64,000 nucleotides of DNA from an uncultured Sphingomonas sp. (GTDB lineage: Bacteria; Pseudomonadota; Alphaproteobacteria; Sphingomonadales; Sphingomonadaceae): positions 25,836 to 89,835 of the forward strand of contig NZ_CAJXWX010000017.1 of assembly GCF_913062585.1 (NCBI RefSeq). The letters run 5' to 3'. This document shows, one piece after another, positions 25,636 through 34,037 of the stretch (position 1 is its first letter; every line of letters begins with the position of its first letter). A program made the position numbers and the translations under genes. Below the pieces are notes generated by a model. The model saw only the letters and a program-made list of their open reading frames with translations, had not been told where the DNA came from and made no database searches.

Positions 25636-27405
25636 ATGGTCGCCGACCCCCTTGCCAAGCTCCACGAAGTCTTCGGGTACAGCCAGTTCCGCGGCGTGCA
25701 GGACCAAGTGGTCGCGCGCGTGCTGAACCGACAACGGACGCTGGCGGTGATGCCGACGGGCGCGGGCAAGTCGCTCTGCTACCAGCTGCCCGCCGTGATG
25801 ATGGAGGGCTGCTGCGTCGTGGTCAGCCCGCTGATCGCACTGATGCACGACCAGTTGCGCGCGGCCGAGGCGGTCGGCATCCGCGCCGCCACGCTGACCA
25901 GCGTCGACCAGAACCGCGCCGAGACGGTGGCGCGCTTCCGCGACGGGCAGCTCGACCTGCTCTATGTCGCGCCCGAACGCGCCTCGTCGGGGCATTTCCG
26001 CGAGTTGCTCGGCTCCGCGCCGCTCAGCCTGTTCGCGATCGACGAGGCGCACTGCGTCAGCGAATGGGGCCATGATTTCCGCCCCGATTACCGGCTGCTC
26101 GAGCCGTTGATGGACGCGTTCCCGGACGTGCCCCGGCTCGCGCTGACCGCCACCGCTGACGCGCATACCCGCGCCGACATCGCCAAGCAGCTGGGCATCC
26201 CGGTCGAGGGTATGATCGTCTCGGGCTTCGACCGGCCCAATATCCGCTATGCGATCAGCCCCAAGGCGAATGTGAACCTGCAGATCGCGCGCGTGGTCGC
26301 CGACACGCCCGGCCCCGGCATCGTCTATGCCCAGACGCGCGCCGCGACCGAGAAGCTAGCCGAGGCGCTGGCCCGCACGGGCCGCCCGGTGCGCGCCTAT
26401 CATGCCGGGCTCGACCCCGCAGTGCGCGCGAAGAACCAAGCCGATTTCGTGGCGAGCGAGGATATGGTGATCTGCGCCACCGTCGCGTTCGGCATGGGCA
26501 TCGACAAGCCCGATGTCCGCTTCGTCGCCCATGCCGGGCTGCCGAAGTCGATCGAGGCCTATTATCAGGAAACGGGGCGCGCAGGCCGCGATGGCGATCC
26601 GTCGATCGCGCATCTCTTCTGGGGGGCCGACGATTTCGCCCGTGCCCGCCAGCGCATCGCCGAGGTCGAGCCCGAACGCCAGCCGGGCGAGCGGGCGCGG
26701 CTGTCGGCGCTGGGCGCGCTGGTCGAGACGGGCGGGTGCCGCCGCCGCATCCTGCTGCGCCATTTCGGCGAGGAGCTGGCGGAGGATTGTGGCAATTGCG
26801 ACAATTGCCTGGGCAGCCCCGATGCGGTCGATGCGACGACCACCGCGCAGAAATTCCTCTCCGCCGTGTTCCGCACCGGCCAGATGTTCGGGGCTGGCTA
26901 TATCGAGCAGGTACTGACCGGCCAGTCGAGCGAGCGCAGCCTGATGAACGGGCATGAGGCGCTGTCGGTCTGGAACATCGTGTCGGGGGACGAGGTGGCG
27001 CTGCTGAAGCCCGTGCACCGCGCGCTGCTGCTGCGCGATGCGCTGCGCACCAATCATCATGGCGGGCTGGAGTTCGGCCCCGCCGCGCGGGCGCTGATCA
27101 AGGGCGAGGCGCGGCTGTCGCTGGTCGTGCCGCCCAAGCGCGAGCGCAAAAGCCGCCGTGCCGCGCCGGTCGCCGCGAATCCGGCCGACAATCCGCTGTT
27201 CGAGGCCTTGCGCGCCAAGCGCCGCGAGCTGGCGCAGGAGGCGGGCGTGCCGCCCTATGTCATCTTCCACGACTCGGTGCTGCGCGACATGGCGGCGCAG
27301 CGGCCGACCAGCCGCGCGGCGCTGTCGCTGCTGTCGGGCATCGGCGCGCGCAAGCTGGATGCCTATGGCGAGGCGTTTCTGGCGGTGATCCGCGAGGCGG
27401 GGTAG
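25636..27405 (+). CDS. recQ: ATP-dependent DNA helicase RecQ
   Basis: 589 residues from the ATG at 25636; the frame runs upstream but without helicase sequence. Motif I PTGAGKSLCYQLP, DEAH motif AIDEAHCVSEWGHDF, motif VI ETGRAGRDG, the RecQ zinc site (CRRR...CGNCDNC) and a C-terminal HRDC domain (from about NPLFEALRAKRREL) are all present in order. Unwinds DNA in recombination and fork repair. The GNAT gene follows 10 bases later. Confidence 0.96.
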   Translation: MVADPLAKLHEVFGYSQFRGVQDQVVARVLNRQRTLAVMPTGAGKSLCYQLPAVMMEGCCVVVSPLIALMHDQLRAAEAVGIRAATLTSVDQNRAETVARFRDGQLDLLYVAPERASSGHFRELLGSAPLSLFAIDEAHCVSEWGHDFRPDYRLLEPLMDAFPDVPRLALTATADAHTRADIAKQLGIPVEGMIVSGFDRPNIRYAISPKANVNLQIARVVADTPGPGIVYAQTRAATEKLAEALARTGRPVRAYHAGLDPAVRAKNQADFVASEDMVICATVAFGMGIDKPDVRFVAHAGLPKSIEAYYQETGRAGRDGDPSIAHLFWGADDFARARQRIAEVEPERQPGERARLSALGALVETGGCRRRILLRHFGEELAEDCGNCDNCLGSPDAVDATTTAQKFLSAVFRTGQMFGAGYIEQVLTGQSSERSLMNGHEALSVWNIVSGDEVALLKPVHRALLLRDALRTNHHGGLEFGPAARALIKGEARLSLVVPPKRERKSRRAAPVAANPADNPLFEALRAKRRELAQEAGVPPYVIFHDSVLRDMAAQRPTSRAALSLLSGIGARKLDAYGEAFLAVIREAG

Positions 27406-27414
27406 ACTAGGCGC

Positions 27415-27927
27415 ATGAGCGCCCCGACCCTGACCACCGACCGGCTGACCCTGCGCGGCCACCATCCCGACGATCTCGACGCGCTGGCCGCAATGTGGGC
27501 CGAGCCCGGCGTCTATGCGATGATCGGCGGCAAGCCGCGTGCCCGCGAAGAGGTGTGGATCAGGTTGCTCCGCTCGATCGGGCAGTGGATGGCGTTCGGA
27601 TACGGCGCCTGGGTGGTGTGCGACCGGGCGACCGGTGCGGTGCTGGGCGACATCGGCCTGCTGGAGTCGCGGCGGGCGATCGTGCCGGAACTGACCGTGC
27701 CCGAGGTCGGCTGGACGCTGGTCCCGGCGGCGCATGGCCGGGGCTATGCGGGCGAGGCGATGCGCGCGGTGCTCGGCTGGGCGGATGGTCAGGGGATCGG
27801 GCGGACATGCTGCATCATCGCACCCGATAACGCGCCGTCGATCCGGCTGGCGGAGAAGCTGGGATATGGCGCGCCGGTCGAGGGGGTCTATCACGACCGG
27901 CCGATCCGGATTTTCCACCGGGGGTAA
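27415..27927 (+). CDS. GNAT family N-acetyltransferase (RimJ/RimL type)
   Basis: 170 residues. Starts TLTTDRLTLRGHHPDDLDAL, the usual opening of the RimJ/RimL/YdaF subgroup, with the acetyl-CoA loop in HGRGYAGEAMRAV near residue 105. Target may be a protein N-terminus or small amine. Ten bases after recQ, probably co-transcribed. Confidence 0.9.
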   Translation: MSAPTLTTDRLTLRGHHPDDLDALAAMWAEPGVYAMIGGKPRAREEVWIRLLRSIGQWMAFGYGAWVVCDRATGAVLGDIGLLESRRAIVPELTVPEVGWTLVPAAHGRGYAGEAMRAVLGWADGQGIGRTCCIIAPDNAPSIRLAEKLGYGAPVEGVYHDRPIRIFHRG

Positions 27928-27936
27928 TTCCACCCG

Positions 27937-28026
27937 CCGTTCGCACTGAGCGAAGTCGAAGTGCACGGGAATGCGTTCGCCGGTCAGGGCGGGACGTGGG
28001 CTTCGACTTCGCTCAGCCTGAACGGC
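27937..28026. repeat. GTTCAG/CTGAAC-type inverted repeat (copy 2)
   Basis: Left arm CGTTCGCACTGAGCGAAGTC..., right arm ...CTTCGCTCAGCCTGAACG, around a spacer of about 35 bases. Same family as at 21719. Confidence 0.8.
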
Positions 28027-28033
28027 GGTAGGG

Positions 28034-28182
28034 TTCGCGCGGAGACGCGGAGGCGCGGAGAGAAAACGCCCGGCCGAAGGCCGCTTCCCTTCACCAACGG
28101 TACGGCAAGGGCGACGGATGAACGAGCACGAGACGCCAACGCCCGCTTCAACCTCTCTGCGCCTCCGCGCCTCCGCGCGAAC
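28034..28182. repeat. Long fold-back repeat of the GCGCGGAGxCGCGGAG type (copy 1)
   Basis: Arm 28034-28062 (TTCGCGCGGAGACGCGGAGG...) is almost the exact reverse complement of 28154-28182. The intervening 90 bases hold no recognisable gene. With the preceding repeat it fills the 318-base gap between the GNAT and sterol-desaturase genes. Confidence 0.8.
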
Positions 28183-28245
28183 AAAAGACCGCAGGCCAAG
28201 ACGTTCGCGGTTCAAGCCCCGCCCCCGATAGGGTACAAGACCCCC

Positions 28246-29055
28246 GTGACGCTTGCCCTGATCCTGTCCGCCATCGCCATGACGCTGATCGTCGGCGTGC
28301 GCTATCTGCTCGCTTCTGGCGCGTTCGCGCTGGCGACCAAGGCGCGGCATCCGGACCTCTATGTCGGGCTCGACCCGCAGATCCGGCGCGAAATCTGGTG
28401 GAGCCTGGCCTCCGCCGCGATTTACGGCATCCCCGCGGGCATCGTCGCCTGGGGCTGGCAGAATCGCGGCTGGACGCGGATCTATGCCGACATCCACCAC
28501 TATTCGCTCTGGTACTGGCCGCTGTCCGTGCTGCTCTACCTGATCGCGCACGACACCTGGTTCTACTGGACGCATCGCTGGATGCACCGGCCCGCCATCT
28601 TCAAGGCCGCCCATGCCGTCCATCATGCCAGCCGCCCGCCGACCGCCTGGGCCGCCATGGCGTTCCACCCGATCGAGGCGGTGACGGGCGCTGTGGTAAT
28701 TCCGCTACTCGTCTTCCTGATTCCGATCCATATCGGCGCGCTCGGCTTGGTCCTGACGATCATGACGGTTATGGGCGTGACCAACCATATGGGCTGGGAA
28801 ATCTTTCCCCGTTTCCTGTGGCGGGGGCACCTGGGGGGGTGGCTCATTACCGCAAGCCACCATCAACGGCATCATGAGCAATATGGGTGCAACTATGGAC
28901 TCTATTTCCGTTTCTGGGACCGGATGTGCGGGACGGACCGGGGGCTCGGCGATTTCGAGCGTGCCCATGCGCAGGCCGCGCGCCGTGTTTCTGCTGCTCG
29001 CCACCCTGCCGCTGATGAGCGCCGCGCCGGTCAGCCGGCTGGACATCGGGATTGA
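28246..29055 (+). CDS. Sterol desaturase / fatty-acid hydroxylase superfamily protein
   Basis: 269 residues from a GTG at 28246; an ATG eleven codons later is an alternative. Membrane protein with the di-iron histidine clusters HDTWFYWTHRWMH, HAVHH and HHQRHHEQYG. The family hydroxylates or desaturates lipids, sterols or carotenoid rings; in a carotenoid-making genome a ring hydroxylase is possible but not shown. The last 29 codons overlap the next gene in another frame, so the true C-terminus may be shorter in practice. Confidence 0.85.
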   Translation: MTLALILSAIAMTLIVGVRYLLASGAFALATKARHPDLYVGLDPQIRREIWWSLASAAIYGIPAGIVAWGWQNRGWTRIYADIHHYSLWYWPLSVLLYLIAHDTWFYWTHRWMHRPAIFKAAHAVHHASRPPTAWAAMAFHPIEAVTGAVVIPLLVFLIPIHIGALGLVLTIMTVMGVTNHMGWEIFPRFLWRGHLGGWLITASHHQRHHEQYGCNYGLYFRFWDRMCGTDRGLGDFERAHAQAARRVSAARHPAADERRAGQPAGHRD

Positions 29056-29398
29056 CCAGCTGCGCTCGACCAAGGGCCTGATCCGCCTCTGCCTGACCGC
29101 CGATCCGGACAATTTCCCGGCCTGTGTCGACGATGCCCGCGCGCTGACCCGCTCGGTGCCCGCCGGACAGCGCGGGCTTCGTCTCGACGGGCTGCCGCAT
29201 GGCAATTATGCCGCCGCGGTCATCCATGACGAGAACAGCAATGCCAAGCTCGACACGCTGGCGGGCATCCCGCGCGAGGGTTTCGGCTTTTCGCGCAACC
29301 CGGCGATCCATTTCGGCCCGCCACGCTTCGCCGCCGCGCGTTTCGCACTCGATTCTGTTGCCGAAACACAACAGATCAAGATGCGCTATATCTTCTGA
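28967..29398 (+). CDS. Secreted DUF2141 family protein
   Basis: 143 residues from MRRPRAVFLLLATLPLMSA, a good signal peptide. The mature part matches the DUF2141 pattern: LIRLCLTADPDNFPAC, LRLDGLPHGNYAAAVIHDENSN and LDTLAGIPREGFGFSRN. The family is periplasmic, of unknown function, with a small beta-sandwich. It begins 89 bases inside the preceding gene with no evident ribosome site, which suggests coupling to it. Confidence 0.85.
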   Translation: MRRPRAVFLLLATLPLMSAAPVSRLDIGIDQLRSTKGLIRLCLTADPDNFPACVDDARALTRSVPAGQRGLRLDGLPHGNYAAAVIHDENSNAKLDTLAGIPREGFGFSRNPAIHFGPPRFAAARFALDSVAETQQIKMRYIF

Positions 29399-29420
29399 TA
29401 CAAAGCGCCGGAGCGAAATC

Positions 29421-29448
29421 GTGACACTGGCGTTGCATTTCGGATAAT
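29421..29448 (+). promoter_or_regulatory. Candidate sigma-70 promoter of the MipA/OmpV gene
   Basis: GTGACA-N16-GATAAT, each hexamer one base off consensus. An EcfG-like pair GGAGC-N16-CGTT (29410-29434) overlaps it, so which factor is used is open. Confidence 0.4.
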
Positions 29449-29468
29449 CGATTCAGGGAGTTTCCGAA

Positions 29469-30365
29469 TTGCGCCTTTTTCCGCGCTCCATCCTATGTGC
29501 CGCCGCCCCGCTAATGGCGACGGGCGCGCTGGCCGTGTCGGCCCCTGCCCTGGCACAGGACACGACCGTATCGAGCAACCCGGCCGCCGCCGAAATGGCC
29601 GGACAGCTGGGCAAGAACACCGTCACGATCGGCCTGGGCGCGGCCTATCTGCCCAATTATGAGGGGTCGAAGGACTATTCCTTCTCCCCCGCACCCGCCG
29701 CGCTCGCCTATATCGACGGGCACACCATCACCTATATCGGCAACCGCATCTCGGTGGACCTGATCGGCGACAAGGCCAATCGCGACTGGGATATCCAGGC
29801 GGGGCCGGTCGGCGTCGTCAACCTGGACCGCACCACCACCTCCGGCATCGGCAACCGACAGGTCGCCGCGCTGGGCAAGATCGGCGCGGCGGTCGAGCTG
29901 GGCGGCTATGTCGGCATCGGCAAGATCGGCGTCGTCACCAGCCCCTATGACCGGCTGTCCGTCTCGCTCAGCTATCGCCATGACGTGACCGGCGTGCATG
30001 ACAGCGGCATCTGGCAGCCCTCGGTCAATTATTTCACCCCGCTGTCGACCAAGGCAGCGGTCGGCCTGTTCGCCACCGCCGAGCGTGCCGGGCGCGGCTA
30101 TGCCCGTCGTTACTTCTCGATCACGCCCGAGCAGAGCGCGGCCAGCGGCCTGCCCGTCTATAATGCGCGTGCCGGGTGGAAGGACTGGTCGGTCGGTGGC
30201 CTGGCGACCTATTCGATCACCGGCAACCTGCTGAAGGGATGGAAGCTGGTCGGCGGCCTGACCTATGGCCGCGAGGTCGGCGATTTCGGCGACAGCCCGA
30301 TCGTGTCGCAGGTGGGATCGCGCAGCCAGTGGCTGAGCGCGCTGGGCGTGGCCTATACGTTTTGA
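29469..30365 (+). CDS. MipA/OmpV family outer-membrane protein
   Basis: 298 residues with a probable TTG start eight bases after GGGAG. Signal peptide ends ...APALAQ near residue 30. The mature part carries the family marks: GAAYLPNYEGSKDYSF near residue 55, YIGNRISVDLIGD, and a C-terminal strand ending LGVAYTF with terminal Phe. MipA-type barrels act as scaffolds for murein enzymes or as porins; the role here is unknown. Confidence 0.88.
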   Translation: MRLFPRSILCAAAPLMATGALAVSAPALAQDTTVSSNPAAAEMAGQLGKNTVTIGLGAAYLPNYEGSKDYSFSPAPAALAYIDGHTITYIGNRISVDLIGDKANRDWDIQAGPVGVVNLDRTTTSGIGNRQVAALGKIGAAVELGGYVGIGKIGVVTSPYDRLSVSLSYRHDVTGVHDSGIWQPSVNYFTPLSTKAAVGLFATAERAGRGYARRYFSITPEQSAASGLPVYNARAGWKDWSVGGLATYSITGNLLKGWKLVGGLTYGREVGDFGDSPIVSQVGSRSQWLSALGVAYTF

Positions 30366-30371
30366 TGTCAT

Positions 30372-30480
30372 TCCTCCCCTGTAAGGGGAGGTGGCAGGCC
30401 GAAGGCCTGACGGAGGGGTGTCCCGCTATCGACAGGGGGACACCCTCCAACCAGCCTGGCTGTCCCCATACCGGGGACGA
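30372..30480. repeat. Four-hairpin intergenic repeat (copy 7, decayed right half)
   Basis: Left half intact: CCTCCCCTGTAAGGGGAGG and GCAGGCCGAAGGCCTG. The right half is degenerate (CCAACCAGCCTGGCTGTCCCC, CATACCGGGGACG). It lies between convergent genes. Confidence 0.8.
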
Positions 30481-30487
30481 TAAAATC

Positions 30488-31000
30488 TTACTCCTGCGGG
30501 CATTCCCCCGGCTGGGTCACGGGCGCGCCGCCCATATACCAATGGCTGCGTTCGCCCATCGTCTCACGGTCATGATAGCATACGCGCGCCTTGGATGATT
30601 TCAGGTCGACCTCCACCGTCCAGTTATTGTCCGAACAGTCGTGCGGGGTGCAGCCATGCGCGGCGATTCCCTGCTTGCCCTGGCGGAAGATCGGGATCGT
30701 CACCGCGCCGCGCGACATGATCCGCTGCACCAGCTGCTGGTCGCCCACCGCCTCGTGCAGCGCGCTCGCCACCTCGGTCCGGTCGAAGAAGGTGACGCCG
30801 TCCACCGCGTCATTCGGATAATGGCCGATATAGGCGGTCAGCGGATTGACCTGCGCGACGCCCGGGATCGGGGTCGGCTTGGCGGTGCCCGGCGGAGTGA
30901 AATTGCCGGGCGCGACATCCGAATCCGTGTCCTCGCCCTTGCCGCCACACGCCGCGAGCGCCAGCAGGGCCAGCGGGGCAAGGAAGGCGAAACGGCGCAT
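30488..31000 (-). CDS. Lipoprotein, function unknown
   Basis: 170 residues from MRRFAFLAPLALLALAACGG: a textbook lipoprotein signal with lipobox LAAC. The mature part is Pro- and Asp-rich at first, then carries four Cys (HGCTPHDCSDNN, ARVCYHD, GECPQE) that could form two disulfides. I do not recognise the family. Divergent from the DUF1810 gene. Confidence 0.75.
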   Translation of the reverse strand: MRRFAFLAPLALLALAACGGKGEDTDSDVAPGNFTPPGTAKPTPIPGVAQVNPLTAYIGHYPNDAVDGVTFFDRTEVASALHEAVGDQQLVQRIMSRGAVTIPIFRQGKQGIAAHGCTPHDCSDNNWTVEVDLKSSKARVCYHDRETMGERSHWYMGGAPVTQPGECPQE

Positions 31001-31064
31001 CTCTCTCTCCTGACGAATATCCTGGGGGGTGGAACGCATCGACGATATCGCCGGTTGCCAGGGC

Positions 31065-31517
31065 ATGACGCAAGACCTGGATCCAGACGACATGCTCGCC
31101 CGCTTCGTCGCGGCGCAGGCCGATAGCTATCCGACCGCGCTCGCCGAATTGCGACGGGGGCGCAAACAGAGCCACTGGATGTGGTTCGTCTTTCCGCAGA
31201 TCGCCGGACTCGGCCGCAGCCCCACCGCGCAATTCTATGCCATCCGGGATGCCAAGGAGGCGCACGCCTATCTGAACCATCCGATCCTGGGCCCACGCCT
31301 GCACGAAGCGGTCGCCGCCGCCATCGCCGCGAACGGATCGGCGGAGGCGATCTTCGGCGCGGTCGATGCGATGAAGCTGCGCTCCTCGCTCAGCCTGTTC
31401 GCCGCCGTCGCCGATGACCCGGTACCCTTCCGCGCCGGGCTGGACCGGTTTTTCGGCGGTCAGGACGATCCGGCGACCCGGGCGAGGCTCGACCGCACCG
31501 CGCCGGATGGCAGGTGA
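31065..31517 (+). CDS. DUF1810 family protein
   Basis: 150 residues from the ATG at 31065 after CCAGGG; a GTG at 31029 would lengthen it by 12 residues. Strong family marks: ELRRGRKQSHWMWFVFPQ, GLGRSPTAQFYAI and HPILGPRL. The family (calpastatin-like in old annotations) has no agreed role. It is cytoplasmic and probably monocistronic. Confidence 0.9.
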   Translation: MTQDLDPDDMLARFVAAQADSYPTALAELRRGRKQSHWMWFVFPQIAGLGRSPTAQFYAIRDAKEAHAYLNHPILGPRLHEAVAAAIAANGSAEAIFGAVDAMKLRSSLSLFAAVADDPVPFRAGLDRFFGGQDDPATRARLDRTAPDGR

Positions 31518-31539
31518 CGGTCGAGCCCACGCGGCCACC

Positions 31540-31917
31540 TTACTTCTTGATCGTGACCGGGCCCGGGCCGGTGACGCTGGCCGACTGATCGGCGGTCAGC
31601 ACGATGGTCCACTGGGTCGTGCCGTCGCAGACCGCCTTCCAGGTGGGGTTGCCGTTGGTGGGGGCGGCTTCCTCCATCGCGGTGATCGACTGGCAGCTCG
31701 CGCCCGAAGGCCCCGCGTCGCGGATGGCGCGGAACAGCACGCCCTGGCGCTGGCCCTCAGGCAGGTCGCGGACCTTGGCGCCCAGCGTATCGGCGCTCAT
31801 CACATTGCCCGGAGCCGCCGCCGCGCTGTTGTTGGCCGCAGTCTCGGTGTGCGAGCCGCAGGCGGCCAGCGGCAGAGCGGCGGCCATGATGGCCAGGGCG
31901 ATGGTGGAACGCTGCAT
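31540..31917 (-). CDS. Lipoprotein, function unknown
   Basis: 125 residues from MQRSTIALAIMAAALPLAACGS; lipobox LAAC at about residue 20. The start at 31917 follows AAGGGA; an in-frame ATG six codons earlier is possible. Contains two Cys in the mature domain (ASCQS and AVCDG) and a C-terminal beta stretch WTIVLTADQSASVTGPGPV. Not recognised beyond this. Confidence 0.72.
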   Translation of the reverse strand: MQRSTIALAIMAAALPLAACGSHTETAANNSAAAAPGNVMSADTLGAKVRDLPEGQRQGVLFRAIRDAGPSGASCQSITAMEEAAPTNGNPTWKAVCDGTTQWTIVLTADQSASVTGPGPVTIKK

Positions 31918-32028
31918 GAAATCAGTTCCCTTCATTCGGCGGTCCCCGGAATGGCGACCATATCGGCTGCATAACGATTATCGCCGACAGCGGTTGCGCG
32001 CATCCCCCGTCAACGGCAAGACGATGCG

Positions 32029-32724
32029 ATGAGTGACATTCGCCTGCACGAAAGCTGGCTGGCCCCGCTGCGGACCGAGTTCGACGAGCCCTATATGCAG
32101 GCGCTCAAGACCTTCCTCGCCGACGAGCGCGCGGGCGGGCAGCGCGTCTTTCCCCGCCCCTCCGAATGGTTCCGCGCGCTCGACCTGACCCCGCTGCCCC
32201 AAGTGCGCGTCGTGATCCTGGGCCAGGACCCCTATCATGGCGAGGGACAGGCGCATGGCCTGGCCTTCTCGGTCCAGCCCGGCGTCCGCCCGCCGCCGAG
32301 CCTGGTCAATATCTACAAGGAGATGGCCGACGATCTGGGCATCGTCCCGCCCTCCCACGGGTTGCTCGACCATTGGGCGCGGCAGGGGGTGCTGCTGCTC
32401 AACTCGGTGCTGACCGTGCGGATGGGCCAGGCCGCCTCGCACCAGGGGCGCGGGTGGGAGCGGTTCACCGACGCCGTGATCCGCGCCGTCGCCGCCAAGC
32501 CCGAGCCGGTCGTCTTCATCCTGTGGGGCGCCTATGCCCAGAAAAAGGCGGGCTTCGTGCGCGAGATGGGCGCGGGGCGGCACTGCGTCCTGACCTCGGT
32601 CCACCCCTCGCCTCTGTCGGCGCGAGGCGGCTTTTTCGGATCCAAGCCCTTTTCCAAGGCCAACGCCTTCCTCGTCGAGCATGGCCGCGAGCCCATCGAC
32701 TGGGCGCTGCCGCCGCTGCCCTGA
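32029..32724 (+). CDS. ung: Uracil-DNA glycosylase (family 1)
   Basis: 231-residue base-excision enzyme removing uracil from DNA. Water-activating motif GQDPYHG at residues 65-71 with catalytic D67; the Ser-Pro loop HPSPLS and VFILWG segment near the C-terminus complete the site. Length is normal. Single gene. Confidence 0.97.
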   Translation: MSDIRLHESWLAPLRTEFDEPYMQALKTFLADERAGGQRVFPRPSEWFRALDLTPLPQVRVVILGQDPYHGEGQAHGLAFSVQPGVRPPPSLVNIYKEMADDLGIVPPSHGLLDHWARQGVLLLNSVLTVRMGQAASHQGRGWERFTDAVIRAVAAKPEPVVFILWGAYAQKKAGFVREMGAGRHCVLTSVHPSPLSARGGFFGSKPFSKANAFLVEHGREPIDWALPPLP

Positions 32725-32803
32725 TCTGTAATCATACTGGCATCATTTGGCGGGAGCGCGCATAGGGCGCGCCATTCCACGGGTCAGACAAGAGGCAAGG
32801 GCG

Positions 32804-33115
32804 ATGGCCGACGACGATTATGTGTATGACGAAGCGACCGGCGAATGGATCAGCGCGGCCGACGCCGCCGCCAAGTCCGGTGGGGCCAGTGACGACGATG
32901 CCGTCGTGGTGCGCGACTCGGTCGGCAATGTGCTGAGCGACGGGGACCAGGTGACGCTGATCAAGGACCTGACCGTCAAGGGCGCGGGCCAGACGCTGAA
33001 GCGCGGGACGCTCATCAAGTCGATCCGCCTGACCGGCGACGCGCAGGAAATCGACTGCAAGTTCGACGGGATCAAGGGGCTGGTGCTGCGCGCGGAGTTT
33101 GTGCGGAAGCGGTGA
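32804..33115 (+). CDS. phnA: PhnA/YjdM family protein
   Basis: 103 residues. Motif order fits PhnA: a degenerate N-terminal ribbon (here without the zinc Cys pairs), then VVRDSVGNVLSDGDQVTLIKDLTVKGAG and the C-terminal IDCKFDGIKGLVLRAEFVRK. Despite the name, the family is not shown to break phosphonates. The missing Cys of the usual N-terminal zinc ribbon is notable: DYVYDEATGEWIS stands in its place. It precedes a toxin-antitoxin remnant. Confidence 0.85.
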   Translation: MADDDYVYDEATGEWISAADAAAKSGGASDDDAVVVRDSVGNVLSDGDQVTLIKDLTVKGAGQTLKRGTLIKSIRLTGDAQEIDCKFDGIKGLVLRAEFVRKR

Positions 33116-33153
33116 GGGTTGACGTTTGCGGGGACGTGGGAGAGTTTCAGTTT

Positions 33154-33408
33154 ATGCAGGCCGTCTCCTTCACCGAAGCGTCCGAAAATCCGGAGGCGAT
33201 GATCGACAAGGTCGTCGCCGACCGCGCGCCCCTCGCGATCACGCTCCATCGTGGAGAAGGCGCCGTACTGATCTCCGCCAGCGAATGGGCGTCGATCGAA
33301 GAGACGCTGTACCTGCTGCGGTCGCCCAAGAATGCCCAGCGTTTGCTGGAAAGCATCGCTGGACTCGAAGCGGGCGGCGGCGAGACACACGATCTTATCC
33401 AGCCATGA
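33154..33408 (+). CDS. yefM: YefM/Phd-type antitoxin
   Basis: 84 residues from the ATG at 33154; the longer frame from 33112 has no ribosome site advantage, whereas GGGAGAG precedes 33154. Typical YefM body: FTEASENPEAMIDKVV, then ITLHRGEGAVLISASEWASIEETLYLLRSPKN. It binds and silences its YoeB partner and represses the operon. The stop overlaps the toxin ATG (ATGA). The gene is intact although its toxin is not. Confidence 0.92.
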   Translation: MQAVSFTEASENPEAMIDKVVADRAPLAITLHRGEGAVLISASEWASIEETLYLLRSPKNAQRLLESIAGLEAGGGETHDLIQP

Positions 33409-33671
33409 AGGTCCAGTTTTCGTCGCGCTCCTGGGCCGAGTAACTCGATCTCGATGCGCATGACGCGAAGCCGTTCGCCAAGCTGAATGCCCTGATCGAG
33501 GAATGCCGCCGTCCCCCGTTCAGGGGCACCGGCAAGCCCGAACCAATGGGCGGCAACCGGTCAGGCTGGTGGTCGCGCTGGATTAGCCATGAACATCGAT
33601 TGGTGTACCGGGTCGCGGGCAGCGGCGACGAGCAGGAACTGCAAGTGGCTCATTGCCGGTATCATTATTGA
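33405..33671 (+). pseudogene. yoeB: YoeB toxin gene with a premature stop
   Basis: The reading frame is 88 codons and otherwise a good YoeB mRNA interferase: KPEP, GWWSRWISHEHRLVY and the C-terminal CRYHY are kept. Codon 13 (33441-33443) is TAA, exactly where the family has Tyr in the W-x-x-Y segment; TAC or TAT to TAA is one base. A second change is SRWI for the usual SRRI. Expression would give a 12-residue peptide, so the toxin is presumed dead unless the stop is read through. Confidence 0.88.
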
Positions 33672-34037
33672 GCCGATATGGATGCGATTGTGATGGGCGT
33701 TGCATGGCACGCCATGCCGCGCCCATCACCTCAGAGATCGCGGTCTAGCCGCAACACACTACCCTCAGTTCGTGCTCAAGCTCGAAGCTCAAACCGATTA
33801 GTGTTCCGCACCATTACCTCATGGTACCTCTCTTGATAAGGGAAGTGTGGGCATTATTTCCGTTGACGAGAAGTATCGGTGATGCTGAGATGCACAAATC
33901 GGGATGATCGCTGGAACCGATCATCCCGATAGCGGCAGGCATTCCCGCCGGTGCTTAGACAGCTCTGGGATTTTATGGGGCCGCTCCAGTCACGTCAACC
34001 GCTCTGATGCCTGAGCGGCCAAACGGAGCTATGGCAA
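33672..34037. other. Gene-free stretch with a strong hairpin
   Basis: I see no credible gene in these 366 bases, which look less GC-rich than their surroundings. A compound hairpin lies at 33691-33727: GATGGGCG, then GCATGGC-AC-GCCATGC, then CGCGCCCATC. It has no T-tract. The rest is unassigned. Confidence 0.5.

Noticed and set aside
26356..28668. A 770-codon open frame antisense to recQ and the GNAT gene
   Set aside because: It mirrors strong coding on the other strand in GC-rich DNA, has no recognisable domain and crosses intergenic repeats.
29410..29434. An EcfG-type promoter (GGAGC-N16-CGTT) before the MipA/OmpV gene
   Set aside because: A sigma-70 pair with better matches overlaps it, and the gene has no clear stress role; mentioned only inside the promoter entry.
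33444..33671. YoeB starting downstream of its stop codon as a shorter active toxin
   Set aside because: The only in-frame Met comes late, in the middle of the fold, and no ribosome site precedes it.
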